From a virus: a DNA stretch of 29,345 nucleotides. Position 1 is the stretch's first letter. Each line of letters begins with the position of its first letter. The notes beneath the pieces are model-generated. The model searched no databases. It was not told where the DNA came from and saw only the letters and a program-made list of their open reading frames with translations. Made by a program: the position numbers and the translations under genes. Shown piece by piece: positions 1 through 6,363 of this stretch. Location: IMG/VR virus record IMGVR_UViG_3300048839_001038, positions 1-29,345 of that record. One strand, given 5' to 3'.

Positions 1-13
1 CCCTTTCGTCTCA

Positions 14-49
14 TAAAAGCGGGTGAATTTTTGGGATTCGAACCCCGCT
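14..49 (-). terminator. Possible terminator of the leftward early operon
   Basis: Read on the minus strand, AGCGGG (bases 44-49) can pair with CCCGCT (18-23), and the second arm runs straight into TTTTAT. It lies just after the stop of the last clear leftward gene, where a terminator would be expected. The loop is long (20 bases) and the T run short, so this is a weak candidate. Confidence 0.35.
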
Positions 50-97
50 CTGCAAGCCGCGTCAATGCTGGATTCCTGCTTTTATGCGGGTGAAACT
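36..97. repeat. Intergenic repeat element, copy 1
   Basis: This stretch carries ATTCGAA (36-42), then CCGCGTCAATGC (57-68), then CTGCTTTTATGCGG (77-90). The same blocks in the same order recur at 4039-4086, and a 16-base match (with one inserted base) to 52-68 recurs at 7940-7955. GCGGGTGAA also appears twice here, at 19-27 and 86-94 approximately. The flanks CCGC and GCGG can pair. Function unknown; a protein-binding site or processed hairpin is possible. Confidence 0.45.
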
Positions 98-114
98 TCC
101 ATTTATGCAGTAGG

Positions 115-384
115 TCATTCGCCCTGCACGCATTCATACACCGTGACAAAAATTTGCTTTCGCTTGAACAAGATGCGCTGGAATGTCACGGATTCGGGCA
201 TGTCATCGGTTGTCGAAAACACCTTGATCGGAACCGGATGCCTGATCAGCTGAATCAGGTCAGGCCGATAAAATTGCAAGCTGTCACAATCAGCTGAATC
301 GAGCGGCTGACATTCTGCCAAAGCTGCCATGACTTTCCCGGGAACATCCGGGTGCATATAGATTTTGCCGGTCTGGTATTTCAT
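115..384 (-). CDS. Small hypothetical protein (89 aa), last clear gene of the leftward operon
   Basis: No family recognised. The protein has three cysteines (one in a DCDS stretch) but no paired CxxC, and a basic segment (FKRKQ) followed by a short hydrophobic strand near the C-terminus. It is soluble by appearance. The ATG overlaps the upstream stop as ATGA, so it is probably translationally coupled. It is downstream-most in a chain of tiny co-oriented genes, which argues for an early accessory protein expressed with its neighbours. Confidence 0.6.
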   Translation of the reverse strand: MKYQTGKIYMHPDVPGKVMAALAECQPLDSADCDSLQFYRPDLIQLIRHPVPIKVFSTTDDMPESVTFQRILFKRKQIFVTVYECVQGE

Positions 385-632
385 TGCAGACTCTCCATTT
401 CCGCTGCGTGTTTCAGCATTTCATTCGCGATGCGCCTGACCGAAGCTGCGTCCATCGGCACCGCTGTTTCAATGCCCGATGCATCGACTACCCCGAACAG
501 TAGCAGCGGAATCCCCGGCCTTGATCTGTGGCTTACTATGGCCATGGTCACGTCAACGCCCTGGCGAACTCCCATGCTGTGCGGTGTCTTGTCTTTCACA
601 TTGATTGTGCGTTCATTTATGATTCGGGTCAT
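381..632 (-). CDS. Small hypothetical protein (83 aa)
   Basis: Begins MTRIINERTINVKDKTPH. The start at 632 was chosen over an upstream in-frame start at 755 because AAGGA sits 8 bases before it and because the longer form would overlap the preceding gene extensively. A hydrophobic beta-like segment (IPLLLFGVVDASG) is followed by a helical C-terminus (SVRRIANEMLKHAAEMESL). No family recognised. It is joined to its neighbours by short overlaps on both sides. Confidence 0.6.
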   Translation of the reverse strand: MTRIINERTINVKDKTPHSMGVRQGVDVTMAIVSHRSRPGIPLLLFGVVDASGIETAVPMDAASVRRIANEMLKHAAEMESLQ

Positions 633-697
633 TGAATTTTTCCTTTTGCTGATCGGCGCGCGCGCTTTTCGGCGGCCTTGCGCATTTGTTTCATCAT
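629..697 (-). CDS. Putative 22-residue basic peptide
   Basis: A short reading frame encoding a very basic peptide that begins MMKQMRKAAEKRARRSAKG. Its ATG overlaps the stop of the 694-1014 gene as ATGA, and its own stop overlaps the ATG of the next gene in the same way, so it fills the only gap between them exactly. That double coupling is the main argument for it. Nine of 22 residues are Lys or Arg, so nucleic-acid binding is conceivable. Shortness makes this uncertain. Confidence 0.4.
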   Translation of the reverse strand: MMKQMRKAAEKRARRSAKGKIQ

Positions 698-1014
698 CTC
701 TTGTCCATTTCACTTGTGTTCCGCGTAGGAACTCCGAGCTTTTTCGCAATGTCACGTGCCCGCTTGCTCATTAAGGCCAATTCCGTTTCCAGGTCAGAGT
801 TGATTGCGTCCCTTGCTTCCGGTGTTTCATTCATGCCGACATGCTGTCCAAATTTATAACCTCTGCTGAAAGCAACGGCGAACGCCTGTGATAGCTGCAG
901 AAAAAGCAGCGGATCATTTTTCCGCAACCAGTCTGCCCCTCGTCCATTTGCAAGCATATTCGCAAAAGGTTCAAACTGCGTTTCAATGAAAGGCGCTCTG
1001 AATTCCATGGACAC
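694..1014 (-). CDS. Hypothetical protein (106 aa)
   Basis: Start taken as GTG at 1014 because GGAGG lies 8 bases upstream; an in-frame ATG at 1008 is 14 bases from it. The GGAGG is inside the last codons of the preceding gene, which ends at the base before the GTG, so the two are coupled. The protein looks helical, with an aromatic middle segment (LLFLQLSQAFAVAFSRGYKFGQ) and a C-terminal charged helix (LETELALMSKRARDIAKKLG). No family recognised. Confidence 0.6.
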   Translation of the reverse strand: MSMEFRAPFIETQFEPFANMLANGRGADWLRKNDPLLFLQLSQAFAVAFSRGYKFGQHVGMNETPEARDAINSDLETELALMSKRARDIAKKLGVPTRNTSEMDKR

Positions 1015-1260
1015 TTATATGTCCTCCCATTTTTCAACTTTGAGTGTCGCAAGCTTGATTCGCTTGCCGGTTCCCATCATTGCCTTTTGCGCGGCGTCCT
1101 TCATATAAGGCAAAAGATGCGCTTCCATCGTGACAAGCGGAAAGTTCTGGCCAGCCAGGCGCGCGCTGACAATGCCGTGATTTCCAATCGCGTCCTCTGA
1201 GATGAACGCATACATAGTTTTGAGCGGCCTGGAGTTCGGCGGGGTTTCGTAGGTTGTCAT
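1015..1260 (-). CDS. Small hypothetical protein (81 aa)
   Basis: Starts MTTYETPPNSRPLKTMYAFI. The sequence alternates beta-like and loop segments and ends in a charged tail (KLATLKVEKWEDI). No motif or family recognised. Its ATG overlaps the stop of the upstream gene as ATGA, and its last codons contain the ribosome binding site of the next gene. Confidence 0.6.
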   Translation of the reverse strand: MTTYETPPNSRPLKTMYAFISEDAIGNHGIVSARLAGQNFPLVTMEAHLLPYMKDAAQKAMMGTGKRIKLATLKVEKWEDI

Positions 1261-1499
1261 CGGCTTACCGTCTCCCAGTGACCATGGATCGCCTGCATGC
1301 CCGCTTCATAGTCTGGATGATCACGCGGGTCAGGGGGAAGGCTATTCAGGTAAGCGGTTTCCAGGTCATCAGCGCAATAGAGGCAATAGACAACGCCGCG
1401 CTGCAGACCGCGCTTTGATTTTGCGCAGCGAAAAACATAGTTTTCATTCTGCATGTCGAAAACTTCTAGCTGCGTTTTTTTGCAGATTGAGCACTGCAT
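1257..1499 (-). CDS. Small zinc-ribbon-like protein (80 aa)
   Basis: Starts MQCSICKKTQLEVFDMQ. Two cysteine pairs, CSIC near the N-terminus and CLYC about 40 residues later, with a further Cys between them, suggest a single bound zinc. The start at 1499 is preferred over an in-frame TTG at 1535 because GAGGAG lies 9 bases upstream of the ATG. No enzymatic motif is visible. Small zinc proteins of this kind are common in phage early regions; a role in binding nucleic acid or a host protein is inference. Confidence 0.6.
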   Translation of the reverse strand: MQCSICKKTQLEVFDMQNENYVFRCAKSKRGLQRGVVYCLYCADDLETAYLNSLPPDPRDHPDYEAGMQAIHGHWETVSR

Positions 1500-1512
1500 T
1501 TTAGTGTTCTCC

Positions 1513-1659
1513 TCATCGGGAAAGTTTTTTTTCAAGACCTTTTCTGATCTTGTTCAGCATGGGCAGACATTCCTTGCAAATAAGATACTGACCCAAGGTC
1601 CCCCAGCGTATCGGCTTGCCTGATTTCGAATTGCCACACCCATCGCATCTGAAACTCAT
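1513..1659 (-). CDS. Zinc-ribbon peptide (48 aa)
   Basis: Starts MSFRCDGCGNSKSGKPIRW. It is a compact CxxC (residues 5-8) and CxxC (27-30 approximately) protein with a basic C-terminal helix (LNKIRKGLEKKLSR), the pattern of a minimal zinc ribbon. The ATG overlaps the previous stop as ATGA, which fixes the start against an upstream in-frame start at 1704. Nucleic-acid binding is likely from composition but not shown. Confidence 0.6.
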   Translation of the reverse strand: MSFRCDGCGNSKSGKPIRWGTLGQYLICKECLPMLNKIRKGLEKKLSR

Positions 1660-1805
1660 CTTGGAAGTTCCCCGAACGTGGCGCTGTCGACCGCTTTCGC
1701 ACATAGCTTGCCGATCAAAATAAGGATTTCATTTTTTCCCCAGCTGTTTTTCTTTTCGATCTCATTCATGAGAGCCTGAAGAACTCCATACTGCGTGTCA
1801 TTCAT
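1656..1805 (-). CDS. Small hypothetical protein (49 aa)
   Basis: Starts MNDTQYGVLQALMNEIEKKN. It is mostly helical, with a hydrophobic stretch (NEILILIGKL) that is too short and too flanked by charges to be a convincing membrane span. It is coupled by 3-4 base overlaps both to the gene before it (stop at 1802) and to the gene after it (start at 1659), which supports it as a real gene. No family recognised. Confidence 0.55.
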   Translation of the reverse strand: MNDTQYGVLQALMNEIEKKNSWGKNEILILIGKLCAKAVDSATFGELPR

Positions 1806-2026
1806 TCCATTCCCTTTCGAAAGGTATACTGACATTCGGTGGACAGCACATAGCGTCCATCGGCAAGCTTTATAATAAGCAGACCCGGTTCCTCTTCATC
1901 GTCCCTGACTATGGTTCCAGGAATTGTGCGCGTGGTGTCGTATTCAAAGCAGACCAGCACGTTCCGGCCTTTCCATTCGCCCTGCTTAGGAAATCGGTCA
2001 ATGCCGACATTAGGATGAATTCCCAT
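1802..2026 (-). CDS. Small SH3-like beta protein (74 aa)
   Basis: Starts MGIHPNVGIDRFP. The body reads as a small beta-barrel: NVLVCFEYD, IPGTIVRDD, GLLIIKLADGRYVLSTECQYTF. The order of strand, turn, strand with a GRYVL motif resembles SH3- or Tudor-like modules that regulate DNA or protein contacts, but this is shape only. AGGAA lies 6 bases before the ATG. It is the first gene after a 138-base gap, so it may have its own promoter. Confidence 0.6.
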   Translation of the reverse strand: MGIHPNVGIDRFPKQGEWKGRNVLVCFEYDTTRTIPGTIVRDDEEEPGLLIIKLADGRYVLSTECQYTFRKGME

Positions 2027-2164
2027 GTATGGTTCCTATTCTGTCTGAGTGTCAACGCACCGCGCGTCAACGTGTTCATGCTTTTGCGATCAAAATACAG
2101 GTGTTTTTTTGATGAACCGGCAGCCAGCTATGAAACCCCTATTTTTATAGAGGCCGGCATGTGA
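2027..2164 (-). promoter_or_regulatory. Intergenic control region inside the leftward operon
   Basis: On the minus strand two copies of GTTGAC lie 14 bases apart (2051-2056 and 2065-2070), the nearer one a perfect TTGACA -35-like hexamer, but no good -10 follows. The plus strand reads GCGCGTCAACG (2062-2072) and then ATGCTTTTGCG, a diverged version of the intergenic element at 36-97 and 4039-4086. A CCGGC/GCCGG stem with an inner CCTAT/ATAG pair lies at about 2117-2158. Likely a promoter, operator or processing site. Confidence 0.4.
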
Positions 2165-2458
2165 TCAGGGTGTTTTATGATCACTGTCGGCGCATAGGGG
2201 TCTGTCCAGAATTTCCTGCAATACCTTGCCAATCGTATGCAGCGCCTCATGACTGTGCGGCGTTTTTAATATGTCCAGCCGCCGCAATTCGTCGGCAATC
2301 AATCGCAGGTGAAACCCGCGCACAATGAACGTGTCGGTGTCTTTCATCGATGAACCCTTTCGGATTGCTTCACAATCGGCGCACAATGCAAAAACTGACG
2401 CCTCAGACTTGCTGATAATTTTGTCGCAGCCGTGACACTCGAAATATTCGTCAGTCAT
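2165..2458 (-). CDS. Zinc-ribbon-like protein (97 aa)
   Basis: The N-terminal third holds two cysteine pairs, CHGC (residues 8-11) and CADC (26-29), spaced as in small zinc ribbons of the DksA/TraR or related type. The remainder is helical (LRLIADELRRLDIL, HEALHTIGKVLQEILD). An internal Met begins MKDTDTFIVRGFH and could start a shorter product. The ATG overlaps the upstream stop. Function unknown; binding of a host factor or nucleic acid is inference. Confidence 0.6.
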   Translation of the reverse strand: MTDEYFECHGCDKIISKSEASVFALCADCEAIRKGSSMKDTDTFIVRGFHLRLIADELRRLDILKTPHSHEALHTIGKVLQEILDRPLCADSDHKTP

Positions 2459-2657
2459 CCTTTTTGATACTCCTCATCATGATTTCCCCGCTGCTGCCGT
2501 AATAAAGAATGGCAATCGACTTTTCTGGCAGCGGCTTATATTTTTCATTCATAATGAAATTGATATAGTCATCCGATTCACACTCTGGACCAGCCGAAGC
2601 TTGAACCAGCGCAATGATCTGCGCACGCGAGAGGATGAACAGGTCGGCGTCATTCAT
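2451..2657 (-). CDS. Small hypothetical protein (68 aa)
   Basis: Begins MNDADLFILSRAQIIALVQ. The start at 2657 is chosen because it overlaps the upstream stop in the pattern ATGAATGA, as at the 2970 junction, and GGA lies 6 bases upstream. A longer in-frame start at 2693 would run far into the upstream gene. The C-terminus looks like a beta hairpin (SIAILYYGSSGEIMMRSI). No family recognised. Confidence 0.55.
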   Translation of the reverse strand: MNDADLFILSRAQIIALVQASAGPECESDDYINFIMNEKYKPLPEKSIAILYYGSSGEIMMRSIKKDD

Positions 2658-2970
2658 CGCTGTCCCCATTGTCCAGAACACCCGGCGCAGCAACGGTCAG
2701 GCGCGCGGACCAGCCGCCGATTTCCGGCATCTTTCCCATGGTGACCGAAGCAAATTCAGCATTGTATTTGTCGCACAATCTTTTCTGATCAATGATTGCT
2801 TCCAGGATTGTGGAGTTAGGTCTTGAATTTCCATATTCAAATTTCCACCGTTCGAAATCCCTGAACAGCTGGTGCAGCGCATGCACGAAATTTTCCGGCT
2901 GTCCACGTTCATGCAGCGTGCGCAGGTGTTCGGCGCAGTGATCAATCAGCTGGTGCGGTATTTCATTCAT
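2650..2970 (-). CDS. Hypothetical protein (106 aa)
   Basis: Starts MNEIPHQLIDHCAEHLRTLH. It is helical and rich in His and aromatic residues in the first 60 residues (HALHQLFRDFERWKFEYGN), with a glycine-containing tail. No zinc motif is complete. Overlaps its upstream neighbour by 8 bases (ATGAATGA) and its downstream neighbour by the same pattern. No family recognised. Confidence 0.6.
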   Translation of the reverse strand: MNEIPHQLIDHCAEHLRTLHERGQPENFVHALHQLFRDFERWKFEYGNSRPNSTILEAIIDQKRLCDKYNAEFASVTMGKMPEIGGWSARLTVAAPGVLDNGDSDE

Positions 2971-3232
2971 CGAACACCGCCTTGACCCATGTATTCAGCG
3001 CCAGGATGTTTTCAGTTTTCATGACTGCTGAACACGCTGATTCCCTGGTCGGATCCAGGCGCGTGCGGTTGTTCCAGCTTTCCAGTTCAGCGAGGTCGAT
3101 TGATTTTGCAATGTCATCCCTGATCAGCTTCGCTGCAAAAGCCAGCGCCTGCGCTTCAAGGTTCGGCATGTCGCAGCGTGGACAATATGCGAAGGAATCT
3201 CTTAATTCAGGTTCCGCTTCGTGTTCTTTCAT
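2963..3232 (-). CDS. Small hypothetical protein with a single CxxC (89 aa)
   Basis: Starts MKEHEAEPELRDSFAYCPRC. One CPRC pair at residues 17-20 precedes a long helix (AQALAFAAKLIRDDIAKSIDLAELESW). This layout, a half zinc site leading into a helix, could bind zinc only as a dimer or with other ligands. Joined to the upstream gene by ATGA. No family recognised. Confidence 0.6.
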   Translation of the reverse strand: MKEHEAEPELRDSFAYCPRCDMPNLEAQALAFAAKLIRDDIAKSIDLAELESWNNRTRLDPTRESACSAVMKTENILALNTWVKAVFDE

Positions 3233-3720
3233 TCCCCCACCCCCAGGAACACCGCCACGCTGCTGATCACTTTCGCCTGGCTTGCCTTGGGACGCGTTTC
3301 AAGGATCCGCAAGACCTTCGCCATGGTGTCAATGTCATCGGCTGCTGAGGACCCTTTTCCGTTCGCCTGACCGGGTCTTTCAGCTGGTGCGGTCGGCAGT
3401 CTGGATTCCAGTCGCAGGGGTTCATCATGTACCGCGTCATCCTGGTCAGGTGCAATGGTCCCTTCCAGAACCCCGATCTGTTTTTCAAGCAGGGTCGGTT
3501 TCAAGTCCACCCGCGCAAAAGCGGCCTGCAATCTTTTCAAAAGTTCCAGTTCCCCCAACTCACCGAGCCGGACAATCAAAGGCCGAAGGTTGTGGACTTC
3601 CCGATTCGTCATTTCCAAAACTTCGGTGATTTTCACGTTCCCCGGTTGCCGTTCATGCGTCATCGCTGTCACAGCGGCTTCAATGTCTGCGACAAATTTC
3701 AGCTGCTTTTCCGTTGCCAT
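3229..3720 (-). CDS. First gene of the leftward operon, unknown (163 aa)
   Basis: Begins MATEKQLKFVADIEAAVTAM. Start 3720 is favoured by GGGGAAAAT directly before the ATG; the in-frame extension to 3966 looks unlike protein. The middle is a helical, possibly coiled region (VHNLRPLIVRLGELGELELLKRL), followed by a flexible Pro/Ala/Gly linker (residues about 105-130) and a C-terminal helix (IDTMAKVLRILETRP). It faces the divergent control region, so it is likely the first early protein made leftward. Family not recognised. Confidence 0.6.
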   Translation of the reverse strand: MATEKQLKFVADIEAAVTAMTHERQPGNVKITEVLEMTNREVHNLRPLIVRLGELGELELLKRLQAAFARVDLKPTLLEKQIGVLEGTIAPDQDDAVHDEPLRLESRLPTAPAERPGQANGKGSSAADDIDTMAKVLRILETRPKASQAKVISSVAVFLGVGE

Positions 3721-3844
3721 ATTTTCCCCACGCGAAAAAATCGGCGGCCGCTGAATGCAGCAGCGCCGTCTGATGATTTTTCTTTCTGACCTGTTGTATC
3801 TCACTGACTGCTGAAAAGTATTCCTGCCGGGGAAAACCTGCAAC

Positions 3845-3997
3845 ATGAAATCCCAGAAAATTGAAGACCAAGTGCGAGTAAGCCGTAGGCGCACGAGTAC
3901 GCGGAGTGTCTTTAAGGTCAATACCGGAATGCATGCACGTGTGACTGACTGGTTTCCCCCCTGCATTTCCCATCAAAAGCAAAAACCGGGAACCTAG
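3845..3997 (+). CDS. Doubtful 50-residue reading frame in the control region
   Basis: Begins MKSQKIEDQVRVSRRRTST, a basic peptide. A GGGG lies 12 bases upstream of the ATG, too far to be ideal. It overlaps repeats and stems that look regulatory. Listed because it is the only rightward frame here with any initiation signal; it may well not be translated. Confidence 0.2.
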   Translation: MKSQKIEDQVRVSRRRTSTRSVFKVNTGMHARVTDWFPPCISHQKQKPGT

Positions 3998-4038
3998 AAT
4001 CATAGAAGGAAAAATTTACAAGTCCTCGAAAACATTGC

Positions 4039-4104
4039 ATTCGAAACCGCGTCAATGCCTGCATTTGCAGCTTTTGTCACGCGGACCATGTCCGCATTTG
4101 CAGC
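4039..4104. repeat. Intergenic repeat element, copy 2, with internal 11-base direct repeats
   Basis: ATTCGAA (4039-4045) and CCGCGTCAATGC (4047-4058) match copy 1 exactly. CCGCGT (4047-4052) can pair with ACGCGG (4079-4084). Inside lies the palindrome CTGCA-TT-TGCAG (4059-4070). GCATTTGCAGC occurs at 4061-4071 and again at 4094-4104, 33 bases apart, about three helical turns, as expected for two sites bound on one DNA face. Confidence 0.5.
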
Positions 4105-4204
4105 CATTGTCGTACAGAAAAAAAGCGCACGCACCGAATTGTGTGACCCTTGCATGACAGGTCTGATCTGGCTTTGAAGCTGCATAACCTTGCTTTCGGT
4201 GCCC

Positions 4205-4225
4205 GATTGTTGTTCAATCCGATTG
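4205..4225. promoter_or_regulatory. Operator-like palindrome cluster
   Basis: GATTG (4205-4209), CAATC (4215-4219) and GATTG (4221-4225) form two overlapping inverted repeats sharing the middle half-site. CCGATTGT is also directly repeated (4203-4210 and 4219-4226). An AT-rich stretch (AATATTTTAATTTTTG) follows about 10 bases downstream, suitable for a promoter of the rightward gene at 4347. Arrangement suggests repressor or activator binding. Confidence 0.35.
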
Positions 4226-4346
4226 TCGCGGGGAATATTTTAATTTTTGAAATCGAGCACTCTTGATGCAGAATTCCTTTCATAAGACGAATTCAATGAA
4301 TGTGTTTTTGTATGCAATGCGATATGGCACAACCAGGGAAAAGATC

Positions 4347-4850
4347 ATGACCGCGCTGCCTCTGACAATGAACCGTAAAAATATTGTTAAGGTTCGCGCG
4401 CGCGGGAAAACTCTGACAGAGTGTCTATCAGCATTGACAGAATGTTCAGAGAAAAGTATTCGGGATACGTTGGGGGACTTGGACGCAACCGGCTGGGGGA
4501 CATGGGACAGGTGCAAGGGCACGTTCAAGGTCAACAAAGATGTTGCCACATGCGATACAAAGGCACCGGACTATGAAGGTCAACCTCTGGCCATTTCGGA
4601 AATGGACCGCATCAGACTGGCCTCAAGAATCAGCGGCCTGTTTCAAATTGAAACCAGGACACGAAACCGTGACAAGGATGAGGAGAAGGAAATGACACGC
4701 GCGATGATGAAAAAAATCGATGACCTGTCCGAGGAAAATAAGGAAATGAAATTGACGCTGCAGGAAATGCTGGAACTCATGCGCAAGCTGGTTGCCGGTG
4801 ATGAGGATGCGAAAAAAACAGCCGAGCGTCATCTGAGACGTGTAAAATAG
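4347..4850 (+). CDS. Predicted winged-helix DNA-binding protein with coiled-coil tail (167 aa)
   Basis: Start 4347 is selected for AGGGAA 6 bases upstream; in-frame starts at 4266 and 4296 lack such a site. The N-terminal half contains a helix-turn-helix-like stretch: LSALTECSEKSIRDTLGDLD followed by GWGTW, the spacing of a recognition helix and wing. Residues about 105-160 form a charged coiled coil (KKIDDLSEENKEMKLTLQEM). It is the sole gene between the divergent control region and a strong terminator, which suits a regulator acting on that region. A replication-initiation role is an alternative. No named family. Confidence 0.6.
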   Translation: MTALPLTMNRKNIVKVRARGKTLTECLSALTECSEKSIRDTLGDLDATGWGTWDRCKGTFKVNKDVATCDTKAPDYEGQPLAISEMDRIRLASRISGLFQIETRTRNRDKDEEKEMTRAMMKKIDDLSEENKEMKLTLQEMLELMRKLVAGDEDAKKTAERHLRRVK

Positions 4851-4884
4851 ATTTGAACCTTTCATATTTAACGCCTCGATTCAT

Positions 4885-4911
4885 GGGAACCTGATCAAAG
4901 GTTCCCTTTTT
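4885..4911 (+). terminator. Rho-independent terminator
   Basis: GGGAACC (4885-4891), an 8-base loop, GGTTCCC (4900-4906), then five T. A perfect 7-bp stem directly after the 4850 stop ends the first rightward unit. The following genes at 5021 onward then need either their own promoter in 4912-5020 or read-through/antitermination. Confidence 0.85.
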
Positions 4912-5020
4912 ATTTCCGCGTATTCCGTTCCCCGCCTGCCTTTCAGCTTGCAATCCAGGTTCACATGATGAAAAATTGAACTGTTTCGTTATCACTTTTT
5001 TTCATCGGGGAAAAACCGAC

Positions 5021-5623
5021 ATGGAAAACCTATTGCTTGAAACCGCGCCGAGCGAGGCGCAGCCGCGTACTATCGTCAAGCCAAAGTCATTGAATGAAAT
5101 CCTGCGCACGCTGGTCCTGATTGATGAGGCGATGCTGGAAGTTGACCTGAACGAAGCGCCGGACTTGATGCAGGACGGCAAGGTCAAGATCGATAATTAC
5201 AAGTATCTGATAGATGAAATTGAAATGCGCCAGGAACATATGAAAAGAAAAAAGGATGAATACGCAAAGGCCGAAACGACATTGAAAAATCAGGCAAGGC
5301 GTCTTAAGGAACACCTGATCTATGCCATGACGGTCAACGGTTTCGAGAAGTTCACCGGCAATGAATTCAAGTGCTGGGTTCAGTATTCTGAATCGGTCGA
5401 AATGAAATACTCCGAACCCGGCGCGAACCATAAAATTCACTATCCTGATCTGGTGCAGACCACTTACGCCTGGAAAAAAAACGATATAAAACGCATATTG
5501 AAAACCGACATTGAAAAGCTGGAAACGGAATCTGAAAAGGTCATGGCGGTCAAGGTGCGCGAGTTTGCATCGATTGCCAAAACGCCGAGCGTCCGCTTTT
5601 CTGTCATGAAGGAAGTCATCTAA
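5021..5623 (+). CDS. Siphovirus Gp157-like protein (200 aa)
   Basis: Matches the Gp157 family in its layout: an N-terminal LNEILRTLVLIDEAMLE segment, a long charged coiled coil (YLIDEIEMRQEHMKRKKDEYAKAE, then a helix ending RRLKEHLIYAM), and a C-terminal beta region ending with TPSVRFSV. Family members accompany single-strand annealing proteins in phage recombination/replication operons, and here ERF follows directly with a one-base stop/start overlap. Start 5021 has GGGG 10 bases upstream, favoured over 4976, which yields an unlikely N-terminus. The biochemical role of the family is not firmly known. Confidence 0.8.
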   Translation: MENLLLETAPSEAQPRTIVKPKSLNEILRTLVLIDEAMLEVDLNEAPDLMQDGKVKIDNYKYLIDEIEMRQEHMKRKKDEYAKAETTLKNQARRLKEHLIYAMTVNGFEKFTGNEFKCWVQYSESVEMKYSEPGANHKIHYPDLVQTTYAWKKNDIKRILKTDIEKLETESEKVMAVKVREFASIAKTPSVRFSVMKEVI

Positions 5624-6363
5624 TGAAACCTCTCATCCAGGCGCTAGCGCGCGCATCAATGAACTTCACCGGAATCAAAAAGGATGGTCATGCACTGGCA
5701 GGCGGGACGCGTCCATATAACTATATGACCCTTGACGAAATCCTTGCAGCCGTTCGTCCGGCGCTTGCAGCTGAGGGACTTTTTCTATGGCATGATCCAA
5801 AGATAATCGAAAACCGCCTTTTGGAAGTTCACTGCCATGTGTCGGACGGTGAGCATACGCTATCAAACCATGTCCCCATGCCGATGACATTCAGCGAAAA
5901 GGCGAACGCTGCGCAGGCCATGGGGTCACTTTTGACGTACGGAAAAAGATATTCCATATGCGCATTACTTGGAATCAGCGCGGACGTGGACGATGACGCG
6001 CAAGCCACGGCACCGGAAACAAAGCCAGCAGCGCCTATGGGTCCTCGCATTGTCCCAGCTGCACCAGCGCCGGAAGTCAAACGCAGCGGCGGTTCAGCTT
6101 CCCCTGTCGCTGCGCCGGACGTTCCCCCGATTGATCATGAAATGCAGGAACGCATGGCTGCGATTGTCGATGAACAGCAGCAAAAGAAACGAAAGGAACT
6201 GCTGGATAAGTTCATCGAAAGGGTCAAGGTCCTTGGTATGAACAAGAATGAAGTGCTTTTGGAAAAGTTCGGAATGACAGGAACAATGATCGTAGAAAAG
6301 GCCACTCTTGCTGAACTCAAAAAATGGTATGACCAGCTTCCCAATCCAAAGGAAACACAATGA
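5623..6363 (+). CDS. erf: ERF-family single-strand annealing protein (246 aa)
   Basis: ERF proteins anneal complementary single strands in phage recombination and genome circularisation. Residues 1-130 hold the ERF core: YNYMTLDEILAAVRPALAAEGL, then AQAMGSLLTYGKRYSICALLGI followed by an acidic patch (DVDDDAQA), which is the family hallmark. A Pro/Ala-rich linker (about 130-170) leads to a helical C-terminus (RKELLDKFIERVKVLGM), as in P22 Erf where the C-terminal domain aids oligomerisation. ATG overlaps the Gp157 stop. No exonuclease or single-strand binding protein is adjacent in this window. Confidence 0.9.
   Translation: MKPLIQALARASMNFTGIKKDGHALAGGTRPYNYMTLDEILAAVRPALAAEGLFLWHDPKIIENRLLEVHCHVSDGEHTLSNHVPMPMTFSEKANAAQAMGSLLTYGKRYSICALLGISADVDDDAQATAPETKPAAPMGPRIVPAAPAPEVKRSGGSASPVAAPDVPPIDHEMQERMAAIVDEQQQKKRKELLDKFIERVKVLGMNKNEVLLEKFGMTGTMIVEKATLAELKKWYDQLPNPKETQ

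Larger units (their letters stand above)
3721..4346. promoter_or_regulatory. Divergent control region between leftward and rightward early genes
   Basis: About 625 bases with no convincing gene separate the two divergent transcription units. Contents seen: CGAGTA twice (3877 and 3897 area) within a GTGCG/CGCAC stem, a TTGACC hexamer on the minus strand near 3920, copy 2 of the intergenic element with two GCATTTGCAGC repeats (4061-4071 and 4094-4104), a GATTG/CAATC palindrome cluster (4205-4225) and an AT-rich stretch (4232-4252). This is where early promoters and repressor sites would be expected. Individual promoters cannot be fixed by eye. Confidence 0.55.

Noticed and set aside
29-60. GGGATTCGAACCCC resembles a tRNA T-arm on the minus strand
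   Set aside because: The T-stem has only three pairs before mismatches, no acceptor CCA follows, and no anticodon arm of correct size can be found upstream. It is part of the intergenic repeat instead.
62-118. 18-residue minus-strand frame after the 115-384 gene
   Set aside because: It is coupled by ATGA but is very short and overlaps the intergenic repeat; composition gives no support.
3680-4003. 107-residue minus-strand frame in the divergent region
   Set aside because: No ribosome binding site, overlaps the start of the 3720 gene in another frame and covers regulatory-looking repeats.
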